Source: Desulfobacterales bacterium (GTDB lineage: Bacteria; Desulfobacterota; Desulfobacteria; Desulfobacterales; JAUYIZ01). Taken from it: a stretch of DNA of 34,043 nucleotides. The notes under the pieces are model-generated. The model was not told the DNA's origin. It made no database searches and saw nothing but the letters and a program-made list of their open reading frames with translations. Shown here piece after piece: positions 26,037 through 32,413 of the stretch. A program made the translations under genes and the position numbers. The stretch covers positions 1 through 34,043 of the forward strand of contig JAUYIZ010000081.1 in the NCBI GenBank assembly GCA_030688615.1, written 5' to 3'. Position 1 is the stretch's first letter, and each line of letters opens with the position of its first letter.

Positions 26037-26483
26037 TCAGAGCGCTAGCTTGGCAATTTCGTTGCCAACATCCTCCCTCTGCATATCCTCTTCCAGCTTG
26101 ATTGCTTCGGCTTCGTATTTTTCCATGGCCCAGATTTCAAAGTGCGAGATGGATCCGACAATGGCGATTTCCTTTTCGAGCCCGGCGTATTGCCTCAGGG
26201 TCGGCGGAATCAGAATCCGTCCCTGCCGGTCGCAGTTGCACTCGGCTGCGCCGCCGATAAAAATCCGCCGGAAGCGGCGCATGGCTTCACTGGTTTCGGC
26301 CAGCGCCAGTATCCTGGATTCCTTTTTGGACCACTCGTCGAAGGTGTAGGCAAACAGGGCGCGGTCCATCCGGGTAATCATGAGCCCATCGCCACCCCCG
26401 TTTCGGATAACGTCCCGGAACCGGGTGGGCATGATGATTCTTCCCTTCGGGTCTATGGTATGATAAGACGTTTGACGAAACAC
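26037..26483 (-). CDS. mraZ: Transcriptional regulator MraZ
   Basis: 148 residues from the GTG at 26483, which gives the family-typical beginning FRQTSYHTIDPKGR. The two half-sites of the AbrB-like DNA-binding fold are visible: HTIDPKGRIIMPTRFRD and CDRQGRILIPPTLRQY. GGGGGA lies about 8-9 nt before that GTG. An ATG at 26492 (three more residues) is nearly as good but its SD would abut it. MraZ forms ring-shaped oligomers and represses the dcw promoter by binding short direct repeats just upstream of its own gene, which I also see here. Confidence 0.93.
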   Translation of the reverse strand: MFRQTSYHTIDPKGRIIMPTRFRDVIRNGGGDGLMITRMDRALFAYTFDEWSKKESRILALAETSEAMRRFRRIFIGGAAECNCDRQGRILIPPTLRQYAGLEKEIAIVGSISHFEIWAMEKYEAEAIKLEEDMQREDVGNEIAKLAL

Positions 26484-26495
26484 GGAGCGCATCCC

Positions 26496-26530
26496 CCATA
26501 TACATCCACTTAACAACCACTTTACTCCAC
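26496..26530 (-). promoter_or_regulatory. Candidate MraZ box (operator of the dcw cluster)
   Basis: On the coding strand four (G/A)TGG words occur in direct repeat at 10-, 11- and 10-bp steps. On the given strand they are CCAC at 26527, 26517 and 26506 and CCAT at 26496. This is helical spacing on one face, between the -10 box and the mraZ start. Known MraZ sites are direct TGGGN or AAAGTG-type repeats with about 10-bp period in the same place. Confidence 0.55.
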
Positions 26531-26539
26531 CATGGGGGC

Positions 26540-26568
26540 ATAAAAATACATTTTGGCGCCGGTGTCAA
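26540..26568 (-). promoter_or_regulatory. Sigma-70-type promoter of the dcw cluster
   Basis: A perfect -35 TTGACA (26563-26568) is followed after 17 bp by TTTTAT (26540-26545), four of six matching. Directly upstream (26571-26612) is a nearly pure A/T stretch that could act as an UP element. Predicted start near 26533, leaving about 40-50 nt of leader that carries the candidate operator. Confidence 0.65.
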
Positions 26569-26639
26569 GGAAAAAATAAAATTTTTTGTTTTTTTTAAAA
26601 TATTTTAAAAGGTTAATTGAAGTGCAACCGCAAGCGAGA

Positions 26640-26661
26640 CCCCCGCGGTTTGCCGCGGGGG
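26640..26661 (-). repeat. GC-rich hairpin after the pilin operon (possible terminator)
   Basis: CCCCCGCGG (26640-26648) pairs perfectly with CCGCGGGGG (26653-26661), loop TTTG. It lies 26 nt past the stop of the last pilin gene. No T run follows at once, so it is not a classical terminator. Its core and a nearby TTGCGGTTG word are shared with hairpin 3 at 239-268 and its flank. Confidence 0.6.
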
Positions 26662-26687
26662 AGCTTCAGGAGGGAGGCTTTCAGCAA

Positions 26688-27782
26688 TCAGGAGTAATAC
26701 CGGACCTGGTCGCCCAGGGTGGGGCTGCCGCCCCCGGGGGTCTGGACATTGAGCAGACTCGGGTCGTGGGTGATCTGGGCGTCGTCTTCCATTTCCACCT
26801 CTTTGGCGACCACCGAGCCGGTAACTTGGGCATTATCCTTAATTTCCACTTTTGACGAGCTGGGGGCATAAAAGCCGCCGTTTACGATGGCATTGTCTTT
26901 GATCTTGAGGTCTTTGTTTCTGCACAGGTAGAGCACGAAATTCTGGGCCGCGCCGTTTTTGTTGATTTCGGAATTATCTTCGATTTTCACATCGTCATTG
27001 GCGTAGACGGTCAAAGACGAGTTGGCCAGGATGATGATTTTGGCATTGTTTTCCATTTTGAATTCATCATTCACATTGATGGTCACATTGCCCGAGATTG
27101 TAACGGTGTCATTATTATTAAGCGTCACATCGTCGTAATTGTAGGTCCCTGCGGACAAGGTGGTCGATGAAGTTAAATCGCTGGTGTAGCTGCCCGCGGG
27201 AAAAGTGGGCGCGGTCAGCGTCATGCCCGCATTGGCGGTCTGCGTGCCGGTGACCACCGCATCGTCTTGGATATCGATTTTGCTGCTGGCAGCGTTGGTG
27301 CCCACGTCGCCGGTAATACGGGCGTCATCCTCGAGTTTGATTTTGCTGTCGCCGAAGGAACCGTATTTAAAGGGGCTGTCCTGGGTTCTTGCCAAGCGGG
27401 AGGTTATTCTTACCCGGGCCTCCAGGGACAACCCTGCGATGCCGGTTGCGTGCACAAACACGTTGTCCGGGTCGCTGGCCGTGTCCACCTCGATCAGAAA
27501 TTTGCCGTTGGTGGCGCTGGCGCTGTCGAAGGTGAAGGTCTGGTTGTGAAGTTGATTGATATTGGTGGTCTGGCTGTTTTCAATATCGGTTTTTACCAGG
27601 GGCACGGCATAGCGACCGCCGGCTTCGGCCAGATAATAGGCGCGGTCCTGATGCATGGCCCCGAGCTGGCCATAGGTGGAAGTCGTGGTCAGAGAGACCA
27701 GCCCGGCCCCTATGGCGGCGGCAGCCACCATGGAGACGATGATCGTTATCAGGATGGCGCCCTGCTGATTTTTCAGGTTCAT
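26688..27782 (-). CDS. PilX-like pilus assembly protein with repeat-rich beta-helix-like C-terminal half
   Basis: 364 residues from the ATG at 27782, which has AGGAGG 9 nt upstream; a second ATG 6 nt earlier is too close to that site. The N-terminus NQQGAILITIIVSMVAAA is a PilX-type prepilin-like helix. After residue 145 there is no pilin similarity. Instead a motif (K/E/D)(I/L/M)(E/K/Q)(D/N)(D/N)(A/S)x(I/V) recurs seven times, at about 149, 170, 242, 266, 293, 313 and 330, suggesting a right-handed beta-helix or bactofilin-like surface. PilX-type minor pilins help start type IV pilus assembly. The long Asp/Asn-rich half could bind calcium or a surface ligand; that part is inference. Last gene of the minor-pilin operon. 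Confidence 0.8.
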   Translation of the reverse strand: MNLKNQQGAILITIIVSMVAAAAIGAGLVSLTTTSTYGQLGAMHQDRAYYLAEAGGRYAVPLVKTDIENSQTTNINQLHNQTFTFDSASATNGKFLIEVDTASDPDNVFVHATGIAGLSLEARVRITSRLARTQDSPFKYGSFGDSKIKLEDDARITGDVGTNAASSKIDIQDDAVVTGTQTANAGMTLTAPTFPAGSYTSDLTSSTTLSAGTYNYDDVTLNNNDTVTISGNVTINVNDEFKMENNAKIIILANSSLTVYANDDVKIEDNSEINKNGAAQNFVLYLCRNKDLKIKDNAIVNGGFYAPSSSKVEIKDNAQVTGSVVAKEVEMEDDAQITHDPSLLNVQTPGGGSPTLGDQVRYYS

Positions 27783-27795
27783 GGTCATAGTCCTC

Positions 27796-28302
27796 CTAAA
27801 GGTTTCTCGGCATGACACGTGTCGTAAAAGTGGATACCACGCCTTCGGCTCCTGTGATATTCAAGGCTATTTGGATGATTTTGGTGGAACCTGCCCACGA
27901 CGAGCCTTTGGCGCTGGAAAAAGAATTATAATAGCCCAGATCGAAGCTGTTTACATTGTCGATTAATATGTCGGCCCCCAGATACAGCGGAGCATTGGCG
28001 GTGCCGGACCAGGATAAGGTTGCCGAAACTTCCGAGCCGCTCTTGTAGGAGGTAAAAGTTATGGCTGTGGCGCTGCCGGAGCTCACCGTTTTAATCATGT
28101 TGAGCTCCTTGGTCAAACGCGTCAATGCCACCTGCCCCTTCTGGGTCGTTTCCGCATTTTTTTTGGCGAAAATGTATCCTTTCGCAAGGATGCTGAAGCC
28201 GAAACTGACCAAGGCCGCCAGGATGCCGACAATAATTAGGGAGACAATGACTTCAATCAGCGTGAAACCGTCCTGGGAGTCTATGGCTGTATCGTGGCGC
28301 AT
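27796..28302 (-). CDS. Minor pilin, PilW-like (type IV prepilin)
   Basis: 168 residues with a class III prepilin signal: hydrophilic leader to G12, then F13-TLIEVIVSLIIVGILAALVSFGF with the conserved Glu at position 5 of the mature protein. A prepilin peptidase would cut after G12 and methylate F13. The remaining globular domain has no motif I can place. Its order after a PilV-like and before a PilX-like gene supports PilW/PulJ. It is 2 nt from the stop of the upstream gene and followed by pilX after 13 nt. Confidence 0.8.
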   Translation of the reverse strand: MRHDTAIDSQDGFTLIEVIVSLIIVGILAALVSFGFSILAKGYIFAKKNAETTQKGQVALTRLTKELNMIKTVSSGSATAITFTSYKSGSEVSATLSWSGTANAPLYLGADILIDNVNSFDLGYYNSFSSAKGSSWAGSTKIIQIALNITGAEGVVSTFTTRVMPRNL

Positions 28303-28304
28303 GG

Positions 28305-28736
28305 TTAGCCCTGTACGAATAAAGTGGTCACAATTTCACCGGTCGCGCTGTCTTTGATGGTCACCTTGAGCAGATTTTGAGGATCGCCGCCGGATATGGC
28401 CGTGTCATTGTAACTGACGAATTTGATGAAAAGGTTCTCAACGACCTGATACGCTCCATAAGAGTTGTTTTGGGAAGAACCTTCAGCGCCGATGCTGGTT
28501 TTCAACCCGGCCAGATCCGCAGGGGACTGTTCGTAGGCTTCGGTGATGTTTTCGACAACCTGCTTCAGTCCCATGGCCGAAGACAGGCGCTGAATGGGTT
28601 TCGAACTGTCGGTCAAGGCTTTACCGAGATAGGGAATGATCAGGGTGCTCAGAATCGACCCGATGATGATGGTGATGATGATTTCCAAAAGCGTAAATCC
28701 CTGCTCGTTTTGAATATGTTGGCGTGTCCTTTTCAT
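28305..28736 (-). CDS. Minor pilin, PilV-like (type IV prepilin)
   Basis: 143 residues. Prepilin signal NEQG13-F14-TLLEIIITIIIGSILSTLIIPYLG. The globular part is small, with a VVENITEAYEQ helix and a final VTIKDSATGEIVTTLF strand. Genes in this position are PilV/MshD-type minor pilins that prime pilus assembly. The start overlaps the stop of the upstream gene by ATGA, so the two are translationally coupled. Confidence 0.8.
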   Translation of the reverse strand: MKRTRQHIQNEQGFTLLEIIITIIIGSILSTLIIPYLGKALTDSSKPIQRLSSAMGLKQVVENITEAYEQSPADLAGLKTSIGAEGSSQNNSYGAYQVVENLFIKFVSYNDTAISGGDPQNLLKVTIKDSATGEIVTTLFVQG

Positions 28737-29200
28737 GGGATAAAACCGGTGTTGGGCGTAATGGTAATGGTTTTCGATCCTCCCGCAGCGGTGACGGTCA
28801 GGCTGCGGGCGCCGCTCTGGATCGAAGCGGCCGGCCCATCGGTGTACGGCGTCCCCCAGGAATCAAACGAGACAATGCCGGTGCTGATGCTGATTCCCGC
28901 AGGAAGGGTTACAACCGTCGAGCCCTCTCCGGGCAGTCGCGCGGTGTCGGAGGTGTTCCCGTTTTTAAACAGGCTGTAGGAGGTCGCCGAAAAATTGATT
29001 CCCCAGACGACATTGGAATTAAACGCCTGCAACTGGGCGTACCGCAGCCGGGTCCTGACCAGATCTGTTTGAGAAGTCAGTTCGGAATTCGTGGAACTGT
29101 ATCTGGCCACCGCGACCGCTGAGATGATGCCCATGACCAGCAGCACCGCGATGATTTCCAACAGGGTAAAACCCCGTTGATTTCTTAATAGGGGTTTCAT
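28733..29200 (-). CDS. GspH/FimT-type minor pseudopilin
   Basis: 155 residues, beginning NQRG10-F11-TLLEIIAVLLVMGIISAVAVARY, a canonical prepilin peptidase site and helix. The rest is a GspH/FimT-like beta-rich domain (VRTRLRYAQLQAFNSN helix, then strands ending SKTITITPNTGF). First gene of a fimT-pilV-pilW-pilX-like operon. Only a weak ribosome-binding site and no clear promoter are seen in the 83-bp gap upstream, so it may be read from the PEP-CTERM gene's promoter. Confidence 0.82.
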   Translation of the reverse strand: MKPLLRNQRGFTLLEIIAVLLVMGIISAVAVARYSSTNSELTSQTDLVRTRLRYAQLQAFNSNVVWGINFSATSYSLFKNGNTSDTARLPGEGSTVVTLPAGISISTGIVSFDSWGTPYTDGPAASIQSGARSLTVTAAGGSKTITITPNTGFIP

Positions 29201-29283
29201 GATTTTTCAGAATATAAAATTCAGTGGTAATGATCAAGTAAAATCTAATCCTTGACGGTTTTGTAAAAAGTCCAACTTCTTTT

Positions 29284-30039
29284 TTAATTCGCTGCCCGGG
29301 CATTTTTCCTGTGCGCTAACTTTCTTCTGCCCGCGGCGGCAAAACCGATGAGGCCGACACCCAGGAGAAAGATGGTGGCCGGTTCCGGCACCGGGTTGTT
29401 GGCGTGTTCATACAGGACATCGTTGGCGCATTCCGGCCCGAACCCGATGAGGAAGTCCTTGCCCTGCAGGTCCAGATAGTGACTGAACCCGGCATAATCG
29501 ACCGTTCCGCCGCCGCTGGTGGTGAAATTTGTAAAAGTATAGGTCCCCGAAGGGGTCAGGCCCCTGGTATTCAAAGCGACGGGGTGATCGTTCCGGTAGT
29601 TGGAGCCGCTGGGCCATTGATAGGCATAATCGTTGGATAACAGGTACATGCTGTCGTTGACGCCTTTTTCAGCCGAGAAAGATTCGCTGCCGAAACTGTA
29701 GATCGTCTGGTCCGGCGTCAGCACATAATCCCAGAAGTTGTCGCCGGTCTTGTTGAGCACGTTGATGAAGAGGTCTCCGGCCTTGCTGAATTGATTCGAT
29801 GTGGTATAATTGATGCTTACCCCGGTTAAATTTCCGCTGGGGTCAATCTGGGCCTGGCCGCCTGAAATTCTGGGCGCGCCGATGTATTCGTTGGAATTAT
29901 CGTTATTGGCCGCATCGCTGGAAGGCCATGTAGGCCAGAAATAAGCGGTGTCCCCGAAAGCGATTGGTGTGGCGCCGGCAGGGTTCGTCAATAACAGTAT
30001 GCAAGAAGCTGCGAGTAATATGGCGATTCGTTTTTTCAT
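29284..30039 (-). CDS. PEP-CTERM sorting-domain secreted protein
   Basis: 251 residues from the ATG at 30039 (GGGGG 5 nt upstream; the longer frame to 30078 lacks an SD). Sec signal peptide at 1-23 with AGA cleavage site. The middle is Tyr/Asn/Ser-rich with no catalytic motif seen. The C-terminus has VPEPATIFLLGVGLIGFA from about 217, then RRK, the PEP-CTERM signal cut by an exosortase (EpsH/XrtA) in exopolysaccharide-producing bacteria. The protein is expected at the outer surface or in the matrix. No exosortase lies in the window. A sigma-54 promoter stands in front. Confidence 0.9.
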   Translation of the reverse strand: MKKRIAILLAASCILLLTNPAGATPIAFGDTAYFWPTWPSSDAANNDNSNEYIGAPRISGGQAQIDPSGNLTGVSINYTTSNQFSKAGDLFINVLNKTGDNFWDYVLTPDQTIYSFGSESFSAEKGVNDSMYLLSNDYAYQWPSGSNYRNDHPVALNTRGLTPSGTYTFTNFTTSGGGTVDYAGFSHYLDLQGKDFLIGFGPECANDVLYEHANNPVPEPATIFLLGVGLIGFAAAGRRKLAHRKNARAAN

Positions 30040-30074
30040 TTTATCCCCCTTTTGTTGTGTTATATACGGTAAGA

Positions 30075-30089
30075 GCAAGGGGCGTGCCA
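30075..30089 (-). promoter_or_regulatory. Sigma-54 (RpoN) -24/-12 promoter of the PEP-CTERM gene
   Basis: Coding-strand TGGCAC (30089-30084), five bases, then TTGC (30078-30075): the GG and GC dinucleotides are separated by exactly 10 bp. Transcription would begin near 30063, giving a 24-nt leader with the SD. Upstream, an AT-rich region contains the inverted repeat TAAC-N5-GTTA (30140-30152), a possible activator site. Confidence 0.72.
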
Positions 30090-30260
30090 GGCGGGGGAAA
30101 TGAAAGGGAAAGCGGTTTTATAAATAATATATTAATAGATAACAGATAGTTAAAATATATACCGTCATTAAGGACCGGGCAAATAAACAGGAAAATCGAC
30201 CCGCGGCGTTGTGATTGAAACGGTTAAAACGTAATTTGAATTACAATTCTGTGCACCATA

Positions 30261-30333
30261 CTGTGAACCGATAACCGTGAACCGTTATCTTTCACGTAAC
30301 CGTTCACGGTTTACAGTTACCGGTTCACGGTTT
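30261..30333 (+). repeat. Dispersed inverted-repeat family, arms B and A side by side
   Basis: Arm B (30261-30292) is joined to arm A (30296-30333) by 3 nt. The two arms are near reverse complements and should form a strong hairpin. Arm A is identical over 37 bp to 466-502. Arm B differs from 30549-30580 at one of 32 positions. Confidence 0.85.
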
Positions 30334-30387
30334 AAAAAACAGAAATTAGATGATAAATATACGGTCTCATAATTGTCTTTACTTTTT

Positions 30388-30475
30388 GTCATGCCGGACC
30401 CCGACCCGGCATCCAGAAAAAACTGGACTCCGGAGCCTGCCCCGGACCCCGATCCGGGGTCAAGCCCGGAGTGAC
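30388..30475. repeat. CCGG-rich nested palindromic element
   Basis: Outer GTCA/TGAC ends. Left hairpin ATGCCGG/CCGGCAT (30391-30397, 30406-30412). Central CCAG, six A, CTGG. Right arm ACTCCGG/CCGGAGT (30427-30433, 30466-30472) enclosing CCCCGGA/TCCGGGG (30440-30446, 30453-30459). Same layout as 307-423 but different words; this type is common in proteobacterial spacers. Confidence 0.75.
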
Positions 30476-30540
30476 GGGATTTAGGAAATATGGAAGTCAA
30501 TATCCAAAATGCTTCAATCGTTGCATAGTTCACTGAAAAA

Positions 30541-30582
30541 ACTGTGAACTGTGAACCGATAACCCTGAACCGTTATCTTTTC
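30541..30582 (+). repeat. Dispersed inverted-repeat family, arm B (copy 3)
   Basis: Positions 30549-30580 match 30261-30292 with one mismatch. The preceding AAAAAACTGTGAACTGTGAA also matches the minus-strand reading of 7551-7532. Together with arm A at 30296 it brackets about 200 bp. Confidence 0.8.
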
Positions 30583-30597
30583 GCCAGACCGTCAATG

Positions 30598-30645
30598 TTG
30601 ATCTATTTTCAACTGAAAAATTATGTTATAGGGTATGGCATAACA
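30598..30645 (+). promoter_or_regulatory. Weak sigma-70 promoter with overlapping inverted repeat
   Basis: TTGATC (30598-30603), 18 bp, TATGTT (30622-30627); each box matches four of six. TGTTAT (30624-30629) and ATAACA (30640-30645) form an inverted repeat with a 10-bp spacer over the -10 box and start site, as an operator might. Only suggestive. Confidence 0.3.
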
Positions 30646-30697
30646 GGGACTCATGGAGGTTCCGGGCTCTAATTCTGAAGTTCAAAGGGGTGGCTGA

Positions 30698-30919
30698 ATG
30701 AGAGATTTTGATACCAAAGCGGCAATTATCAAGTTGCTGGACGGCACAACCATTAAAGGAAAAGTGAACTTAAAATCCAATACCCGCCTGTCGGATCTTA
30801 TCAATGATCCTTCGACCCAGTTTGTGGTCTTGTTTGATATTTCGTTTCGGGAGGAATTGGGCAAAGTTGTGATTATCAATAAAAATCAGATCGTATGGCT
30901 CACACCCTGCGATGTGTAG
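30698..30919 (+). CDS. Small conserved-looking protein, function unknown
   Basis: 73 residues with a good AAAGGGG site 7 nt before the ATG. The composition is that of a compact cytoplasmic beta-rich domain: alternating strands around LLDGTTIKGKVNL, then NTRLSDLIND, then FVVLFDI and KVVIINKNQIVWL. It has no signal peptide, no leader/core split and only one cysteine (C71), so I do not read it as a peptide precursor. It may belong to the small barrel proteins of the DUF6812 type that share an RLSDxL segment; that is a resemblance from memory. It lies 21 nt before the first radical SAM gene, on the same strand, probably in one transcript. Confidence 0.75.
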   Translation: MRDFDTKAAIIKLLDGTTIKGKVNLKSNTRLSDLINDPSTQFVVLFDISFREELGKVVIINKNQIVWLTPCDV

Positions 30920-30940
30920 TCTGCGGGACGTTGCAAGCTG

Positions 30941-32368
30941 ATGCAAATTTTACTGGTCAACCCGCCTTCCGAGGCACCCAGTCCGGTCATGCCTTTGGGC
31001 CTGGCTTATCTTGCCGCAGCGCTGGATGCAGCCGGTATCGGGGTGACGGTGGTGGACGCCTGGGCGGAAGGGTTGACCCTTGAAGCGCTGGCCGAAAAAG
31101 TTGCGCGGCGGCCCCCGGACTTTACGGCCGTCACCATGACGTCACCTGCCTATGCTTCCGCCATGCGCACGATTGACCGGATTCGTTCCTGCTCGACGGC
31201 TCCCATCATTGTGGGGGGGCCGCATCCGTCAGCCTTGCCCGAGCAGTGTCTGCAGGATAATCCCAACATTGATTTCGTGGTCATCGGCGAAGGCGAGGCA
31301 ACGCTGCTTGAACTGGTGACGGCGCTGGCCGGGGGTGAGGATCTGAAATCCATCCGGGGGATTGCCTATCGTCATCAGGGGAAAATGCTGAGGACCGGCC
31401 CCCGGGAGCGGGTTGAAAACCTGGACCGCCTCCCGTTTCCGGCATATCACCTGTTTCCCCTTAACAGATACCGGACCCACCCGCCTTACGGGAAAAAGAA
31501 TCCCTATCTGACCCTGGTCACCAGCCGGGGCTGTCCTTATCGCTGTGCATATTGCGCCAAATCCGTTTTCGGCCCCGCCTTCCGCGCCATGTCCCCCGCA
31601 AGGGTGGTGGCCCAGATCCGGCACATGATCGACGCATATCACGTTAAAGAGATTCATTTTTATGATGACGATTTTACCCTGGACATGAAGCGGGCTGAAC
31701 AGATCTGCGACCTGCTGATGCGCGCTGGCGTTGATATATCCTGGTCATGCACCACCCGGGTCGACCTGGTGGATGAAAACCTGTTGAGGAAGATGAAAGC
31801 CTCCGGGTGCTGGCTGATTTCCTACGGCGTTGAGAGCGCCGACCCGGATATTTTAAAAAACATAAGGAAAGGCTATACGCTCGATAAGGTCCTGGGTGCG
31901 TTCGATCTGACCCGGCGCATGGGAATCCGTACGGTCGCCTATCTCATGGCGGGTTTGCCCGGGGAAACACCAGCAACCCTGAAGCAGACGATCCGGTTTT
32001 CCAAAAAGCTGGATCCTGATTTTGTTTCCTGGGGGATTACGGCCCTCTATCCCGGCAGCTCGCTCTACGAAGAGGCGTCCAGGGGGAAACTCGGGCAGAT
32101 GGATCTGCGCTATACCTATCAAGACCGATCCTGGCATGCGTCCGGATCCCCTTACGGGGACGGTTATGCCATCATCTGTCCGGGGGCCTTATCCCGGGAT
32201 GAACTTAAAAAATATGTGCGACGGGCCAACATCGATTTTTATCTGCGGCCCTCCTATCTGATAGGATTCATATGCAAAATCCGGTCTTTTTATGAATGGG
32301 TCCACTTTGCCAGAGGCGGCCTGAAATTTCTTTTTTGGGTTATGAAAACCCGGGTCTCCAACGGGTGA
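30941..32368 (+). CDS. B12-binding-type radical SAM protein
   Basis: 475 residues. The N-terminal Rossmann-like domain (1 to about 140) starts QILLVNPPSEAPSPVMPLGL and contains IVGGPHPSALPE and VVIGEGEATLLEL, the usual pattern of class B (B12-binding) radical SAM enzymes, but lacks DxHxxG. The radical SAM core has C198, C202 and C205 in TSRGCPYRCAYCAKSVFG, then HFYDDDFTLD and GVESADPDIL. The C-terminal 60 residues are basic and aromatic. Related enzymes make tetrapyrroles, hopanoids, antibiotics or methylate unreactive carbons; the substrate cannot be told. The SD is weak. Confidence 0.88.
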   Translation: MQILLVNPPSEAPSPVMPLGLAYLAAALDAAGIGVTVVDAWAEGLTLEALAEKVARRPPDFTAVTMTSPAYASAMRTIDRIRSCSTAPIIVGGPHPSALPEQCLQDNPNIDFVVIGEGEATLLELVTALAGGEDLKSIRGIAYRHQGKMLRTGPRERVENLDRLPFPAYHLFPLNRYRTHPPYGKKNPYLTLVTSRGCPYRCAYCAKSVFGPAFRAMSPARVVAQIRHMIDAYHVKEIHFYDDDFTLDMKRAEQICDLLMRAGVDISWSCTTRVDLVDENLLRKMKASGCWLISYGVESADPDILKNIRKGYTLDKVLGAFDLTRRMGIRTVAYLMAGLPGETPATLKQTIRFSKKLDPDFVSWGITALYPGSSLYEEASRGKLGQMDLRYTYQDRSWHASGSPYGDGYAIICPGALSRDELKKYVRRANIDFYLRPSYLIGFICKIRSFYEWVHFARGGLKFLFWVMKTRVSNG

Positions 32369-32413
32369 GGGAATTTAGCTTCGACGGATGCAGAAAAGAT
32401 ATGTAAAGCCTGA

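Larger units (their letters stand above)
30040..30697. other. Divergent intergenic region with regulatory sites and repeats
   Basis: No gene seen in 658 bp between the divergent PEP-CTERM gene and the small-protein gene. It holds the sigma-54 promoter (30075-30089), an AT-rich segment (30110-30165), a B-A repeat pair (30261-30333), a CCGG-rich palindromic element (30388-30475), another B arm (30541-30582), and a weak sigma-70 promoter with an inverted repeat (30598-30645). Confidence 0.75.

Noticed and set aside
27267-27815. 182-codon plus-strand frame opposite the PilX-like gene
   Set aside because: Low-complexity antisense of the repeat-rich protein; the opposite strand has the SD and the prepilin helix.
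29201-29283. Promoter for the minor-pilin operon
   Set aside because: I found only poor -35/-10 pairs and no -24/-12 site in the 83-bp gap, so none is annotated.
29960-30039. Lipoprotein signal (LAASC) in the PEP-CTERM protein
   Set aside because: The residues before the cysteine do not fit a good lipobox, and a normal AGA cleavage site follows the hydrophobic stretch.
30698-30919. Small protein as a ribosomal-peptide precursor for the radical SAM enzymes
   Set aside because: It looks like a folded beta-rich domain, without a leader/core border, repeats or a Cys/Ser/Thr-rich core. I keep it only as a possible partner.
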